Assembly (NCBI GenBank): GCA_944390105.1
Contig: CALXOV010000060.1
Location: forward strand, 40,454 to 104,453
From: an uncultured Succinivibrionaceae bacterium
GTDB taxonomy: Bacteria > Pseudomonadota > Gammaproteobacteria > Enterobacterales > Succinivibrionaceae
Direction: 5' to 3'
DNA: 64,000 nucleotides
Part shown: positions 46,396 through 55,783 of the stretch, piece by piece
Layout of the letters: each line of letters opens with the position of its first letter
How positions within the stretch are numbered: the first letter of the stretch is position 1
Translations under genes and position numbers: made by a program
Notes under the pieces: model-generated
Told to the model about the DNA's origin: nothing
Database searches by the model: none
Seen by the model: only the letters and a program-made list of their open reading frames with translations

Positions 46396-47775
46396 TCAGT
46401 CGATGGGCTTGTTTTGTTCAGCTGAAGCGCTGTCCTGCGGCGGTTTTATGTCGCCCCAGTGGGTACGGTTTTCGCGCTCGCGCCGCTCCTGTAGCACCGC
46501 AGGCAGCTTAGCACGCACGATCATGCGATTGGATCTATCGTAGGTAAAGTAGCTCCACGTCCACTCTAGTAGTACCGCAAGCTTGTTGTGCACGCCGAGA
46601 ATGGAGCGCAGATGGACGGCCATCCACAAAAACCACGCCACAAAGCCGCCAAAATGCATTCGCCCAATGTCAGCTACCGCTAAATTGCGCCCGATGGTTG
46701 CCATACTGCCTAAATCTTTATAGGCAAACGGTGTCCTTGCCTGCTGCTGTTGTATCGCAAGGAAATTGCAGCTTAAATTAAAGCCCTGCTGAATTGCCGG
46801 TTGCGCCATCATTGGATGCCCCTTAGGGTAGGCGGCATCGCCTTCCATTAAGGCAATATCGCCGATGGCATAAATATCGTGACAGTCTTTTACTTCATGG
46901 TAGCGGTTAACAATAAGGCGCCCACCGCGGCCAAAGCTTGCAGCAGGCAGGCCGGTAAGCGGAACGCCGCACACTCCGCCCACCCAAATGAAGGTCAAAG
47001 AAGGAATGGTGCGCCCGTCGCTTAAGTACACGGTACGGTCACGATAGTCTTGCACTAAGGTATTAAGCGCTACCTCGACATTCAGACGCTGCAGGAACTC
47101 AAGAGCCTGCTTTGAGGACTGCGGTGACATGGCAGAAAGCAGCTTGGAGCTGCCTTCGATGAGATGAATGTGCATGCGTGAGGCATCTAAATCAGGGTAA
47201 TCGCGCGGCAGCACGTAGCGGCGCATTTCGGCAATGGCGCCGGCAATTTCGACCCCTGAAGGCCCGCCGCCGACAATTACCACATTCAGCAATTCCTGCC
47301 GCTCCTCTTCAGTAGCACACGTCAGAGCGCGCTCGAAATTGGACAATAGTGCGTTGCGCAGCCCCATCGCTTCGGCCACGGTCTTCATCGGCATGGCCTT
47401 GTCAGCAATGTCGGCATTATGAAAGAAATTAGTGGTAGCGCCGCAGGCTAAGACTAGATAGTCGTAAGAGAGCTTTCCAATAGAGGTCTGAATGTATTTT
47501 TGCTCCGGGAAGATGGCGCGCAGTTCACCTAAGCGAAAATACAGATTTTTCCTGCCGGCAAACAGTTTGCGCAAGGGAAAGGAAATGGCACTGGGGTTTA
47601 GACCAGCGGTAGCTATCTGGTATATGAGCGGCGGGAACTGATGGTAATTGTTCTTATCTAGGAGCACGATTTGATAATTGCTGCGCTTGAGCCTTTGGGC
47701 AAGCTGCAGGCCGGCAAAGCCGCCGCCGACAATCACGATTCTTTTTTGCCCGGTTTGTGGGATATTGGCGCTCAT
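46396..47775 (-). CDS. ndh: Type II NADH dehydrogenase
   Basis: 459-residue single-subunit, non-proton-pumping NADH:quinone oxidoreductase. Two dinucleotide-binding motifs are visible: FAD at GGGFAG (17-22) and NAD at GGGPSG. The FAD-contact GDIAL and quinone-side AQPAIQQG segments follow. The C-terminal hydrophobic, aromatic stretch (GGFVAWFLWMAVHLRSILG in part) gives membrane attachment. AGGAGAG precedes the ATG. The Ndh label is by family; NAD(P)H preference cannot be read. Confidence 0.88.
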   Translation of the reverse strand: MSANIPQTGQKRIVIVGGGFAGLQLAQRLKRSNYQIVLLDKNNYHQFPPLIYQIATAGLNPSAISFPLRKLFAGRKNLYFRLGELRAIFPEQKYIQTSIGKLSYDYLVLACGATTNFFHNADIADKAMPMKTVAEAMGLRNALLSNFERALTCATEEERQELLNVVIVGGGPSGVEIAGAIAEMRRYVLPRDYPDLDASRMHIHLIEGSSKLLSAMSPQSSKQALEFLQRLNVEVALNTLVQDYRDRTVYLSDGRTIPSLTFIWVGGVCGVPLTGLPAASFGRGGRLIVNRYHEVKDCHDIYAIGDIALMEGDAAYPKGHPMMAQPAIQQGFNLSCNFLAIQQQQARTPFAYKDLGSMATIGRNLAVADIGRMHFGGFVAWFLWMAVHLRSILGVHNKLAVLLEWTWSYFTYDRSNRMIVRAKLPAVLQERRERENRTHWGDIKPPQDSASAEQNKPID

Positions 47776-48050
47776 TTTTTTCTCTCCTATATGTGGTTTT
47801 AAGCGCTATATTTATCATCTAAGTTTAGCATATTAAAAGAAAAGTTTTGTTAAAATGTCGCGCTGCTGCTGATGGTATAGTTAGCTTGGGGGGCTTCACT
47901 TTTTGTGATTCATGCCGATAATAATTAGTTAAGGTTTTATTGTGCATTGCAAGTGACGTGAACTTACGGTGTGACCAGTAGGAGGATTATCCTCATTGTG
48001 TGGTCTTACCTTTGAATTTGCTATCGGCCTTAGCTAAGAGGAGAAAAATA

Positions 48051-48518
48051 ATGCTTCATCACTGCATTCGCTGGCTGAAGCGCTGTCTTACCGCTCTGAC
48101 TGCAATTGGCGTCATGTTGCTTGCCGCCTGTACTCCTTATTATGATGACTATATCGGCACGTGGGTAGGCATTGATGAAAGTAATCCGCGCGACGTGGTG
48201 CTGTATGAATACGAAATCGTCACTGCAGGAGCGGATCAATATGCCATTAAGTTGATGCGCAGCCATTATGAGATTGATCAAACTTACGGCGCAGTGTGGA
48301 CGTCTACGCCTCCGCGCTTTTTAATGGCGCAGTTTGATCCCGAGGCGGGTATTTTGCAGGCACCTTTTGGCCAGCTGACTTTTTCCACTTCCAAAGGTAC
48401 GCTACAGTTTGGCAACATCACCTTTGTGCGCAAGGCTAAGAATACAGAGCTTAAATTCAAATATGTCGCTAGGCGCGTTGTGGAACGGCTCTATCCGCAG
48501 CTGCCGATCACGGACTGA
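48051..48518 (+). CDS. Small lipoprotein of unknown function
   Basis: 155 residues. An N-terminal lysine/arginine-bearing signal is followed by the lipobox MLLAAC (Cys27). The mature part begins TPYYDDYIGTWVG and is rich in beta-strand-forming residues, ending VVERLYPQLPITD; I know no family for it. ATG 48051 is chosen because AGGAG is seven bases upstream; the frame from 48000 is otherwise unsupported. It stands alone, convergent with phoR. Confidence 0.7.
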   Translation: MLHHCIRWLKRCLTALTAIGVMLLAACTPYYDDYIGTWVGIDESNPRDVVLYEYEIVTAGADQYAIKLMRSHYEIDQTYGAVWTSTPPRFLMAQFDPEAGILQAPFGQLTFSTSKGTLQFGNITFVRKAKNTELKFKYVARRVVERLYPQLPITD

Positions 48519-48525
48519 ACTTGCG

Positions 48526-48560
48526 CAGGCGGTTTTTTTCTTATCCTGATACTCCGCCTG
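48526..48560. terminator. Possible hairpin between convergent lipoprotein gene and phoR
   Basis: CAGGCGG (48526-48532) and CCGCCTG (48554-48560) pair across a 21-base T-rich loop. This may serve as a bidirectional terminator, but the loop is long. Confidence 0.3.
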
Positions 48561-48584
48561 TCGTTGTCAGCTTGCAGCTGCGGT

Positions 48585-50363
48585 TTAAGCGTGCGGCGCG
48601 GGCGTTGCGTCTGAGCCAAAGAAAGCGGCCTTATTGGCATTGACCTGTAAAGCGGTGTTGTCCTCGCGTACTGTAGGCTGCGGGGCTGCCAGTTTAGCCA
48701 GCTCCTTTTTATACAGGGTTACCTTAAAACAGCTGCCGACTCCCAGTTCGCTTTTAAGCTTAATCTTACCGTGATGGAACAACACAGTGCGTTTGCAGAT
48801 GGATAGGCCAAGACCAGTGCCGCCGGTTTGGCGCGAATGGCTCTTATCGACGCGGTAGAAGCGCTCAAAGATGCGGCTTAAATGCTCCTTAGCAATCCCG
48901 ATGCCGGTGTCCTGCACCTCAATAATGTATTTATTTTCATGCTCACTAAAGTGCACGCTGACTCTGCCGCCGGGGCGGTTGTAGTTAATTGCGTTATCGC
49001 ACAGATTGTAGATAAGCTCGTAAATGTAGCGATAAACCGCCGGGAAAACCAAGGACGGTCCATCGCAGGTTAAGCTTACATTATTGCGCTGCGCCTTGGG
49101 AGTGAGCACTTCAAATACCTCGGTGGTGACTTTATTTAGCGCCACCGGTTCAAAGATGGCGCTACCGGCGCCTTCATCTAATGAGGACAGGAAGATGATG
49201 TCCTCAATTAAGGAAATTAAGCGTGCCCCCTGCTTGCGAATGCGCCCGGCAAAGGTTGGCAGATCCGCGGGTTTGACAATGCCGCTTTCAATCAGCTCCG
49301 CCGATCCGATGATGGACTGCAGCGGTGTTTTGAGCTCATGCGACACATTGGCGGTAAATTCCTGGCGCTGCGTCTCAGCGCGTTTGGTTTCCGTGACGTC
49401 AAGGATGATGAGAGCATAACCGCGCACCATGCCGTCTACACGAATTTGATTGAAGCGCAGATGGTAATCCCGTCCATCTTTTTCGATTTCGCAGGAGCGT
49501 TTAGTGACTTTAGACTGCGGGTTAAAGAATTCGCGCGCCTGTTCGCCGCGCTCAATCGTCATGAAGCTTTTGCCAATGCAGTCGTCACTTATATTAAAAA
49601 TCTTTTTGGCGGTCTTATTGATGGTGAGGATTATGCCGTCGCGATTGAGCAGCACTAAGCCTTCGGCCATGCTCTTGGTGATGATGAGAAACTCTTCATT
49701 GCGGCTGCGCATCAGCTGCATCTGGCGGTCAAGCTGGCGCTGCTTTTTATCAATCTCGGTTAAAAACGGCTTAATTTCATCGTAGCAGTCGTTAAGCAGC
49801 GGATGGTTTAAATCAATACTGTACAACGGCTCTAAGATGGCAGCAGAGATCTTGGAAGCTAAAAACAGCGCTAAAGCTCCGAAAATCAATAGAATCAGTG
49901 CAAAGTAGGTGGTAAGGCGCAGCGTAAAGGTCAGCATATGGTCGGTGGTAATAGCCGCGCGCAGCACATTGCCGTCGGTCAGCGTACGGGCGTAGTAGAA
50001 GGTTTGCGTTTCGAAAGTGGCTGAATAGCGCTCGGCACTACCGTAGCCTTCCTTGAGCGCGGCATCGACCTCTGTGCGGTTTAGGTGATTATCAAGCGGC
50101 GATTCGGCCCGGCTGTCAAATAATACCGTCCCATCAGGGGCAATTAAAGTAATGCGGTAGGGACTGTCGGCCTTAGCAGACTGCTTAATAAAATCCATGC
50201 CTAGATGATTGTAGCCAGAAGCGAGTACCGCATTTAAGCGGCTTAAGCGATCCTGCTCAATACTGGCGATGTCCTCATGGGTGATGAAGAGCACCGCGCC
50301 TAAAGCTAAAATCAGCGAGACGAAGGTGGAAAAAAAGATCGCGCGGAAAATTTTACGATTCAC
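48585..50363 (-). CDS. phoR: Phosphate sensor histidine kinase PhoR with a periplasmic domain
   Basis: 592 residues: membrane helix (about 8-28), an extracytoplasmic domain of some 115 residues, a second helix (150-170), a linker, a PAS domain (225-325), HisKA with His342 in NVSHELKTPL, and HATPase (YNLCDNAINY, DTGIGI, GGTGLGLSICK). E. coli PhoR has no such periplasmic domain and is about 430 residues; this layout is closer to the Firmicutes PhoR. Last gene of the pst-pho cluster, 107 bases after phoB. It probably phosphorylates PhoB when phosphate is low, restrained by PhoU and the Pst transporter. Confidence 0.87.
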   Translation of the reverse strand: MNRKIFRAIFFSTFVSLILALGAVLFITHEDIASIEQDRLSRLNAVLASGYNHLGMDFIKQSAKADSPYRITLIAPDGTVLFDSRAESPLDNHLNRTEVDAALKEGYGSAERYSATFETQTFYYARTLTDGNVLRAAITTDHMLTFTLRLTTYFALILLIFGALALFLASKISAAILEPLYSIDLNHPLLNDCYDEIKPFLTEIDKKQRQLDRQMQLMRSRNEEFLIITKSMAEGLVLLNRDGIILTINKTAKKIFNISDDCIGKSFMTIERGEQAREFFNPQSKVTKRSCEIEKDGRDYHLRFNQIRVDGMVRGYALIILDVTETKRAETQRQEFTANVSHELKTPLQSIIGSAELIESGIVKPADLPTFAGRIRKQGARLISLIEDIIFLSSLDEGAGSAIFEPVALNKVTTEVFEVLTPKAQRNNVSLTCDGPSLVFPAVYRYIYELIYNLCDNAINYNRPGGRVSVHFSEHENKYIIEVQDTGIGIAKEHLSRIFERFYRVDKSHSRQTGGTGLGLSICKRTVLFHHGKIKLKSELGVGSCFKVTLYKKELAKLAAPQPTVREDNTALQVNANKAAFFGSDATPAPHA

Positions 50364-50470
50364 AAGTCACGCCCTTAGGCGGCAACTGCCGCATGACGAA
50401 AAAACTTGAGATAAGCCGCAATCCGCGGCCGGTACGGTTGAGGATTGCGACCAACATGTGCACGCAAAGC

Positions 50471-51148
50471 TTAAGTTTGATCAAATTCGGCCTTATAGCC
50501 GACGCCGCGTACGGTTTTAATGATCTTGCCCATGTCCTGCAGCTTTTGACGCAGAGTTTTAATGTGCACGTCTACGGTACGAGTTTCTCCGTCGTAATTG
50601 GTACCCCATACCACGTCTAAGATCTGCTCACGCGAAAACGCCCGGCCGGAGTTTTTGCACAGCAGTGACAAAAGCTCATATTCCTTTAAGGTAAGCTCCA
50701 GCGGCGTACCGCCGAGGCTGGCCTGATGGCCTAGCTTATCGATGGTCAGCGGCCCTAAGGTAATGAGGCTGTCATTGCCGGGCTTTTTGGTGCGCCGCAG
50801 TACGGCTTTGACGCGTGCTGCCATTTCCATCATCGAAAACGGCTTGGCCAGATAATCATCAGCCCCTAAGTCAAGCGCCTGAATCTTTTCAAATTCAGCG
50901 CCGCGGGCGGTGGCCATGATCACCGGTATATCTTTAGTACGGCTGCGCTGTCGCAGCATCTTTAAGATTTGGATGCCGTCCAAGTCAGGCAGCATCACAT
51001 CAAGCAGCACCAAGTCGGGCAGTTTTTCGTCCAACGCCGTGAAAAAGGCCTTGCCGTCGGCAAAGCCGGTGACGTCAAAGCCCATGGACTGTAGGGTGTA
51101 GATTTCAATTTCGCGGATGTTGACATCATCCTCTACACAATAAATCAC
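50471..51148 (-). CDS. phoB: PhoB/PhoP-type response regulator
   Basis: 225-residue OmpR-family regulator. The receiver has Asp7/Asp8, phosphoacceptor Asp50 (LLDVMLPD) and Lys102 (AKPF). The C-terminal winged helix contains TLKEYELLSLL and TVDVHIKTLRQKL. The GTG start overlaps the phoU stop by four bases (GTGA) and AGGAAG is seven bases upstream, so synthesis is coupled to phoU. It is the natural binder of the TTTACA-type boxes before pstS and phoA. Confidence 0.9.
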   Translation of the reverse strand: MIYCVEDDVNIREIEIYTLQSMGFDVTGFADGKAFFTALDEKLPDLVLLDVMLPDLDGIQILKMLRQRSRTKDIPVIMATARGAEFEKIQALDLGADDYLAKPFSMMEMAARVKAVLRRTKKPGNDSLITLGPLTIDKLGHQASLGGTPLELTLKEYELLSLLCKNSGRAFSREQILDVVWGTNYDGETRTVDVHIKTLRQKLQDMGKIIKTVRGVGYKAEFDQT

Positions 51149-51801
51149 GCTTGCACTTCCTTGCTATTGTGATTGCCGGTGATGGCGAAAATCACCCACT
51201 GCGCAATATTACAGGCATGATCGCCGATGCGCTCAAGGTATTTGGCGATCATCAGCAGATCAAGCGGCGTCTGGCCGTCCTGATCGTGCGCGCGGATGCG
51301 CTGTACCAGCTCGGTCTTAATTTTATAGAAGAACTCATCAATCACATCATCGCTGTCGATGGTCTCCTGCGCTAACTTTAAGTCATGGCGGATGTAAGCA
51401 TCGATGCAACGGTTGACCATGTCAATGACGGCGGCGCCCATTTGATCAATGAGCTCAAGCTTGCCGCATTCTTCAAAGTTTAAATTGAGCACAATTTCTG
51501 CAATGTCGCTGGCCTGATCGCCGATACGTTCCATATCGGTGATCATTTTAAGCGCGGCGCTGATAAAGCGCAGATCAGAGGCAATCGGCTGCTGATGCAG
51601 AATCAGCGATAAGCATAAGCTTTCAATCTCACGCTCTTTTTTGTCGATAATGTTATCGGACTTGTAAACATTAAACGCCTGATCTTTGCTGTGCTCGGTT
51701 AAAGCCTGGCAGGCTTTAGCAATTGCATTTTCGCATAAAGATCCCATTAAAATCAGCTCATTGTTCAAAGTGGCGAGCTGAGCGTCAAAATGAGTGCGCA
51801 T
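51145..51801 (-). CDS. phoU: Phosphate signalling regulator PhoU
   Basis: 218-residue all-helical protein with two PhoU repeats; metal-binding type motifs are visible (ERIGDQASDIAE and ERIGDHACNIAQ). It represses the PhoR-PhoB pathway when phosphate is plentiful and modulates the PstSCAB transporter. Start ATG 51801, one base after the pstB stop; the longer frame from 51846 lies within pstB. Confidence 0.94.
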   Translation of the reverse strand: MRTHFDAQLATLNNELILMGSLCENAIAKACQALTEHSKDQAFNVYKSDNIIDKKEREIESLCLSLILHQQPIASDLRFISAALKMITDMERIGDQASDIAEIVLNLNFEECGKLELIDQMGAAVIDMVNRCIDAYIRHDLKLAQETIDSDDVIDEFFYKIKTELVQRIRAHDQDGQTPLDLLMIAKYLERIGDHACNIAQWVIFAITGNHNSKEVQA

Positions 51802-51802
51802 C

Positions 51803-52558
<756 letters not shown>

Positions 52559-52590
52559 GGTGTATATCCTGTAAGTATGTAAAGCTTAAA

Positions 52591-53472
52591 TCAGCCTTTG
52601 ACCTTCTTCATGTGGCGGCCGTAGGCCTGGGCTAAATAATTGGTGATAAAGCACAGCACTAGGAGGATGGCGGCAATCACGAAAGCGACCTCAAACTCGC
52701 CTTGCTCCTTGGCGTAAACGTACAGCGCGACGGTTAGGGTTGCGCCTGAGCTTGTGATGCCGTCAATGTAGCCGTGCAGGGCATGGGCAAAGCCTGCGGT
52801 AAAGAGCAAAGCTGCGGATTCGCCGAGCATGCGTCCGGCCGCGAGGATGCAGCCGGTCACAATGCCGTCAATGCAGCAGGGTAGCACTACAGTGCGGATC
52901 ATATGCCAGCGCGCAGAACCAAGGCCATAGGCGCCTTCACGATAGCCCTGCGGCACGGTTTTAAGACTTTCCTGCGTGGTGCGAATGATGACCGGAATCG
53001 ACATGATGACTAAGGTCAGTGCACCGGCAAGCAAGGAGGTCTGCAGGCTTAAGAATTGGCAGAAGAACAGCATACCGACCAGACCGTAGATGATGGATGG
53101 AATGCCGGCTAAGGTTTCAACTGCATATTCAATGCCTTTGACGAGCTTGGGCGACTTGGCATATTCATTTAAGTAAATCGCCGCGCCGACGCCTAAGGGC
53201 AGCACAATGATAAGTGCGGTGACCACCAGATAAATGGTGTTTAAAATATCCGGCAGCACGCCGATGGTGCCCTTTAGGTAAGACGGCTTCGTGCTTACTA
53301 TTTCCCAGGACAAGTGGGGCAGAGCGCGAATTAAAATATACAGAATTAAAAAGAACACTAATGCCACGGTGAGGCTTAAGCACACCAGCATGCAGCCCTT
53401 TAAGGTGCGGGCATACATTGCGCGCGGAAGCGGAATGCCGCTGTGCAGTGAGGTTGCGGTTTTATCGCTCAT
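52591..53472 (-). CDS. pstA: Phosphate ABC transporter permease PstA
   Basis: 293-residue inner-membrane permease with about six helices. The EAA-type loop is SLKTVPQGYREGAYGLGSARW. The first helix follows an N-terminal cytoplasmic stretch. Its ATG overlaps the pstC stop by four bases (ATGA). Forms the channel with PstC, opened by PstB ATP hydrolysis. Confidence 0.94.
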   Translation of the reverse strand: MSDKTATSLHSGIPLPRAMYARTLKGCMLVCLSLTVALVFFLILYILIRALPHLSWEIVSTKPSYLKGTIGVLPDILNTIYLVVTALIIVLPLGVGAAIYLNEYAKSPKLVKGIEYAVETLAGIPSIIYGLVGMLFFCQFLSLQTSLLAGALTLVIMSIPVIIRTTQESLKTVPQGYREGAYGLGSARWHMIRTVVLPCCIDGIVTGCILAAGRMLGESAALLFTAGFAHALHGYIDGITSSGATLTVALYVYAKEQGEFEVAFVIAAILLVLCFITNYLAQAYGRHMKKVKG

Positions 53473-54356
53473 TTTCTCTTTACTCCACCGCGCTTTAACA
53501 GCACGTTCAAGGTAGCATTGATCATCATGATGAAGACGAACAATACCAAGGCAATGGAAAACAGCGCTTCGCGCTGCAGGCCTGAGGAATAGGACATTTC
53601 GCTGGCTACTGCGGTGGTAAGGAAACGGACGCTCTCAAATAACGAGGGCATATTCGCCGCATTGCCGGCGACCATCATGACCGCCATCGCCTCGCCGATG
53701 GCACGGCCCACTCCCAGCACGACAGCCGCGGCGATACCGCTTTTAGCGGCCGGTACTACGACGCGGTAGTAAGTTTCAATTTCATTTGCCCCTAAGGCCA
53801 GTGAGCCTAATTCATATTCCTGAGGCACCGCCTCTAAGGCCGTGATGGATACCTTAATGATGGAAGGCAGAATCATGACTGCCAGCACAATGATGGCGGC
53901 AAATAATGACGCACCGTCGGGCAGACTGAACAGACTGCGGATGGACGGCACTAAGACCAACATGCCGATGAAACCGTAGACTACTGACGGGATGCCGGCT
54001 AACAAATCAATTAACGGCTCAATTACGTAGCGTACTTTTTTCGAGGCAATTTTAGCCAGATAAACCGCCGTAAAGAAGCCCAGCGGCAGGCCGATGACAA
54101 TGGCGCCGGCGGTACCGTAAATGGAAGTTAAGATAAACGGCAGAATGCCAAACTGCGGCTCGGCGGCGGTGGATGCCCACTTCGCGCCAAACAGGAAATC
54201 AATCGGACCGATCTTGATGATGGCCGGCAGACCAGCGATCACCAGATAGACGCAGATGAGAAGCACGAAGCCGATGTTAATCACACCAAGGATGAGAAAG
54301 ATGGTGCTGGCTATCGTCTCCACATTGTCCTTGTGGTTTTTAGCAAGCAGATTCAT
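53469..54356 (-). CDS. pstC: Phosphate ABC transporter permease PstC
   Basis: 295-residue permease with six predicted helices. The EAA-type loop ALEAVPQEYELGSLALGANE and the GIPSVVYGFIG segment are characteristic. It lies 103 bases after pstS, with a stem-loop in the gap. Confidence 0.94.
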   Translation of the reverse strand: MNLLAKNHKDNVETIASTIFLILGVINIGFVLLICVYLVIAGLPAIIKIGPIDFLFGAKWASTAAEPQFGILPFILTSIYGTAGAIVIGLPLGFFTAVYLAKIASKKVRYVIEPLIDLLAGIPSVVYGFIGMLVLVPSIRSLFSLPDGASLFAAIIVLAVMILPSIIKVSITALEAVPQEYELGSLALGANEIETYYRVVVPAAKSGIAAAVVLGVGRAIGEAMAVMMVAGNAANMPSLFESVRFLTTAVASEMSYSSGLQREALFSIALVLFVFIMMINATLNVLLKRGGVKRK

Positions 54357-54420
54357 GGTATAACTCGGTTAGGAGATGGACTGCAGAAAATATATAGAAA
54401 GTAAGCTGCGGATAGTATTA

Positions 54421-54443
54421 AGACAGGGGCGTTCCCCCTGTCT
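54421..54443 (-). other. Stem-loop between pstS and pstC
   Basis: AGACAGGGG/CCCCTGTCT, a perfect 9-bp stem with a 5-base loop, 17 bases after the pstS stop and without a T-run on the minus strand. It may protect the upstream pstS mRNA or partly stop transcription, raising PstS relative to the membrane parts. Confidence 0.55.
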
Positions 54444-54459
54444 TTTGCAAGTGTGGCTA

Positions 54460-55260
54460 TTAGTTTAAAGGCACCACGCCGGACTGAATGATAATGGGCT
54501 TGGCTTCATCGGACAGGGCAAAGTCAAAGAAAGCCTGGGCACCCTCAGAGAGCTTCTCGCCCTTGCAAGTGACTAATACGAACGGACGCTGCACCTTGTA
54601 GCTGCCGTCCTGCACCGTCTCTTCAGAGGCCTGTACGCCGTTGACGGTCACAGCCTTGACCTTGTCAGACAGAGCCGCTAAAGAAGCATAGCCGATAGCA
54701 TTGGGATTTTGCGATACCGTGGTGATGACGTCGCCGGTGGCGGTCAGCTCTTGACGATATTTGCACTGATCTTTAGTGTTGGTCACGGTTTCAAAGCCGT
54801 CGCGGGTGCCAGAACCGGCTTCGCGGCCAATCAGCACCACCGGAGCGTCGGCGCCGCCAATGTCCTTCCAGTTGGCAATCTTGCCGGTGTACAGGTCAGC
54901 AATCTGCTCTACGCTTAAGTCAGATACCGGATTCTGTGGGTTAACCACAATCACGATGCCGTCTAAGGCTAAGGTAGTGCCGACTAAGTCCTGCTCTTCT
55001 TCAGCAGTTAAAGCGCGGGAGGATAAGCCGATGTCGCAGCGGCCTTCCTTAGCTGCAGCAATGCCTGAGCCTGAACCCGTCGGATTATAGGTGAATGCGG
55101 CGCCGTCAAATTTTTCCATGAAAGCTTCGCCCAAAGAGCCGATGGTTTTTTCCATTGAAGTGGAGCCGTCGGTGGAGACGGAGAGATCAGCGGCAAAGGC
55201 CGAGGCGCTGACAGCGCTGAAGCAGGCGGCGGTAATGAGAGCTAAAACGTGTTTTTTCAT
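54460..55260 (-). CDS. pstS: Periplasmic phosphate-binding protein PstS
   Basis: 266 residues. A signal peptide (MKKHVLALITAACFSAVSASAFA, in brief: KK then a hydrophobic core and SAFA site) exports it. Phosphate ligands fit the family: DGSTSM, GSGSG and GREAGSGTRDGF. Start ATG 55260 with GGAG six bases upstream, preferred to the longer frame from 55296. It heads pstSCAB-phoUBR and has a Pho-box array upstream. Confidence 0.95.
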   Translation of the reverse strand: MKKHVLALITAACFSAVSASAFAADLSVSTDGSTSMEKTIGSLGEAFMEKFDGAAFTYNPTGSGSGIAAAKEGRCDIGLSSRALTAEEEQDLVGTTLALDGIVIVVNPQNPVSDLSVEQIADLYTGKIANWKDIGGADAPVVLIGREAGSGTRDGFETVTNTKDQCKYRQELTATGDVITTVSQNPNAIGYASLAALSDKVKAVTVNGVQASEETVQDGSYKVQRPFVLVTCKGEKLSEGAQAFFDFALSDEAKPIIIQSGVVPLN

Positions 55261-55311
55261 GACTAACTCCAAAGTAGTTATTTTTAAGTTGGGCATAGCT
55301 TAAAAATACTT

Positions 55312-55351
55312 TGTAAAGTTGTGAGGTCGATCGCTGTAAATTTTATGTAAA
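55312..55351 (-). promoter_or_regulatory. Pho box before pstS
   Basis: On the minus strand TTTACA-taaaa-TTTACA (55351 to 55335) is a tandem repeat with 11-base period, and a third TTTACA lies at 55317-55312, 23 bases from the nearer copy. It resembles the PhoB box pattern. The whole 55261-55783 interval between pstS and phoA holds this and the phoA box; I see no gene in it. Confidence 0.7.
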
Positions 55352-55693
55352 GTACCGTTTTAATTAGTCAAATATCTGAAATAAAAGCTAATAAATTTAA
55401 AATCGGTTGGTGCTCAGCCATAACAGTGCGCGCTGTAGGCAGCTGAACTTTACCAAATTATGCGATTTACGCGGTAACTTTACGCGATGTCAGCCTGGTT
55501 TGCGCTTAAGTGGGAAACAGCATTGCTATTATTTGGCATCAATTTTGCTATCGCGCAGGCGCACGAACTTAATCTATATCTGCATCAAGGCGTACAGCAA
55601 GCTGCTACTCAGTGGGATGTAAGCACGGTGCTTTCATAAAAATTACTTATTTATCAATGAATAAATATATAATTATTCAGCTTTAGGGCTTTT

Positions 55694-55732
55694 TTCACGC
55701 AAAATTTACACAATCGCGTATGCGAGTTTACA
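55694..55732 (+). promoter_or_regulatory. Pho box before phoA
   Basis: TTTACA at 55705-55710 and 55727-55732 are spaced 22 bases, two 11-base periods, with a degenerate TTCACG at 55694 in phase. It lies 52 bases before the phoA start. Confidence 0.65.
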
Positions 55733-55783
55733 CAGCGTTTTTATGCTTTCAGCCAATGAAGATAAAAACATGAGGTAGAGATA

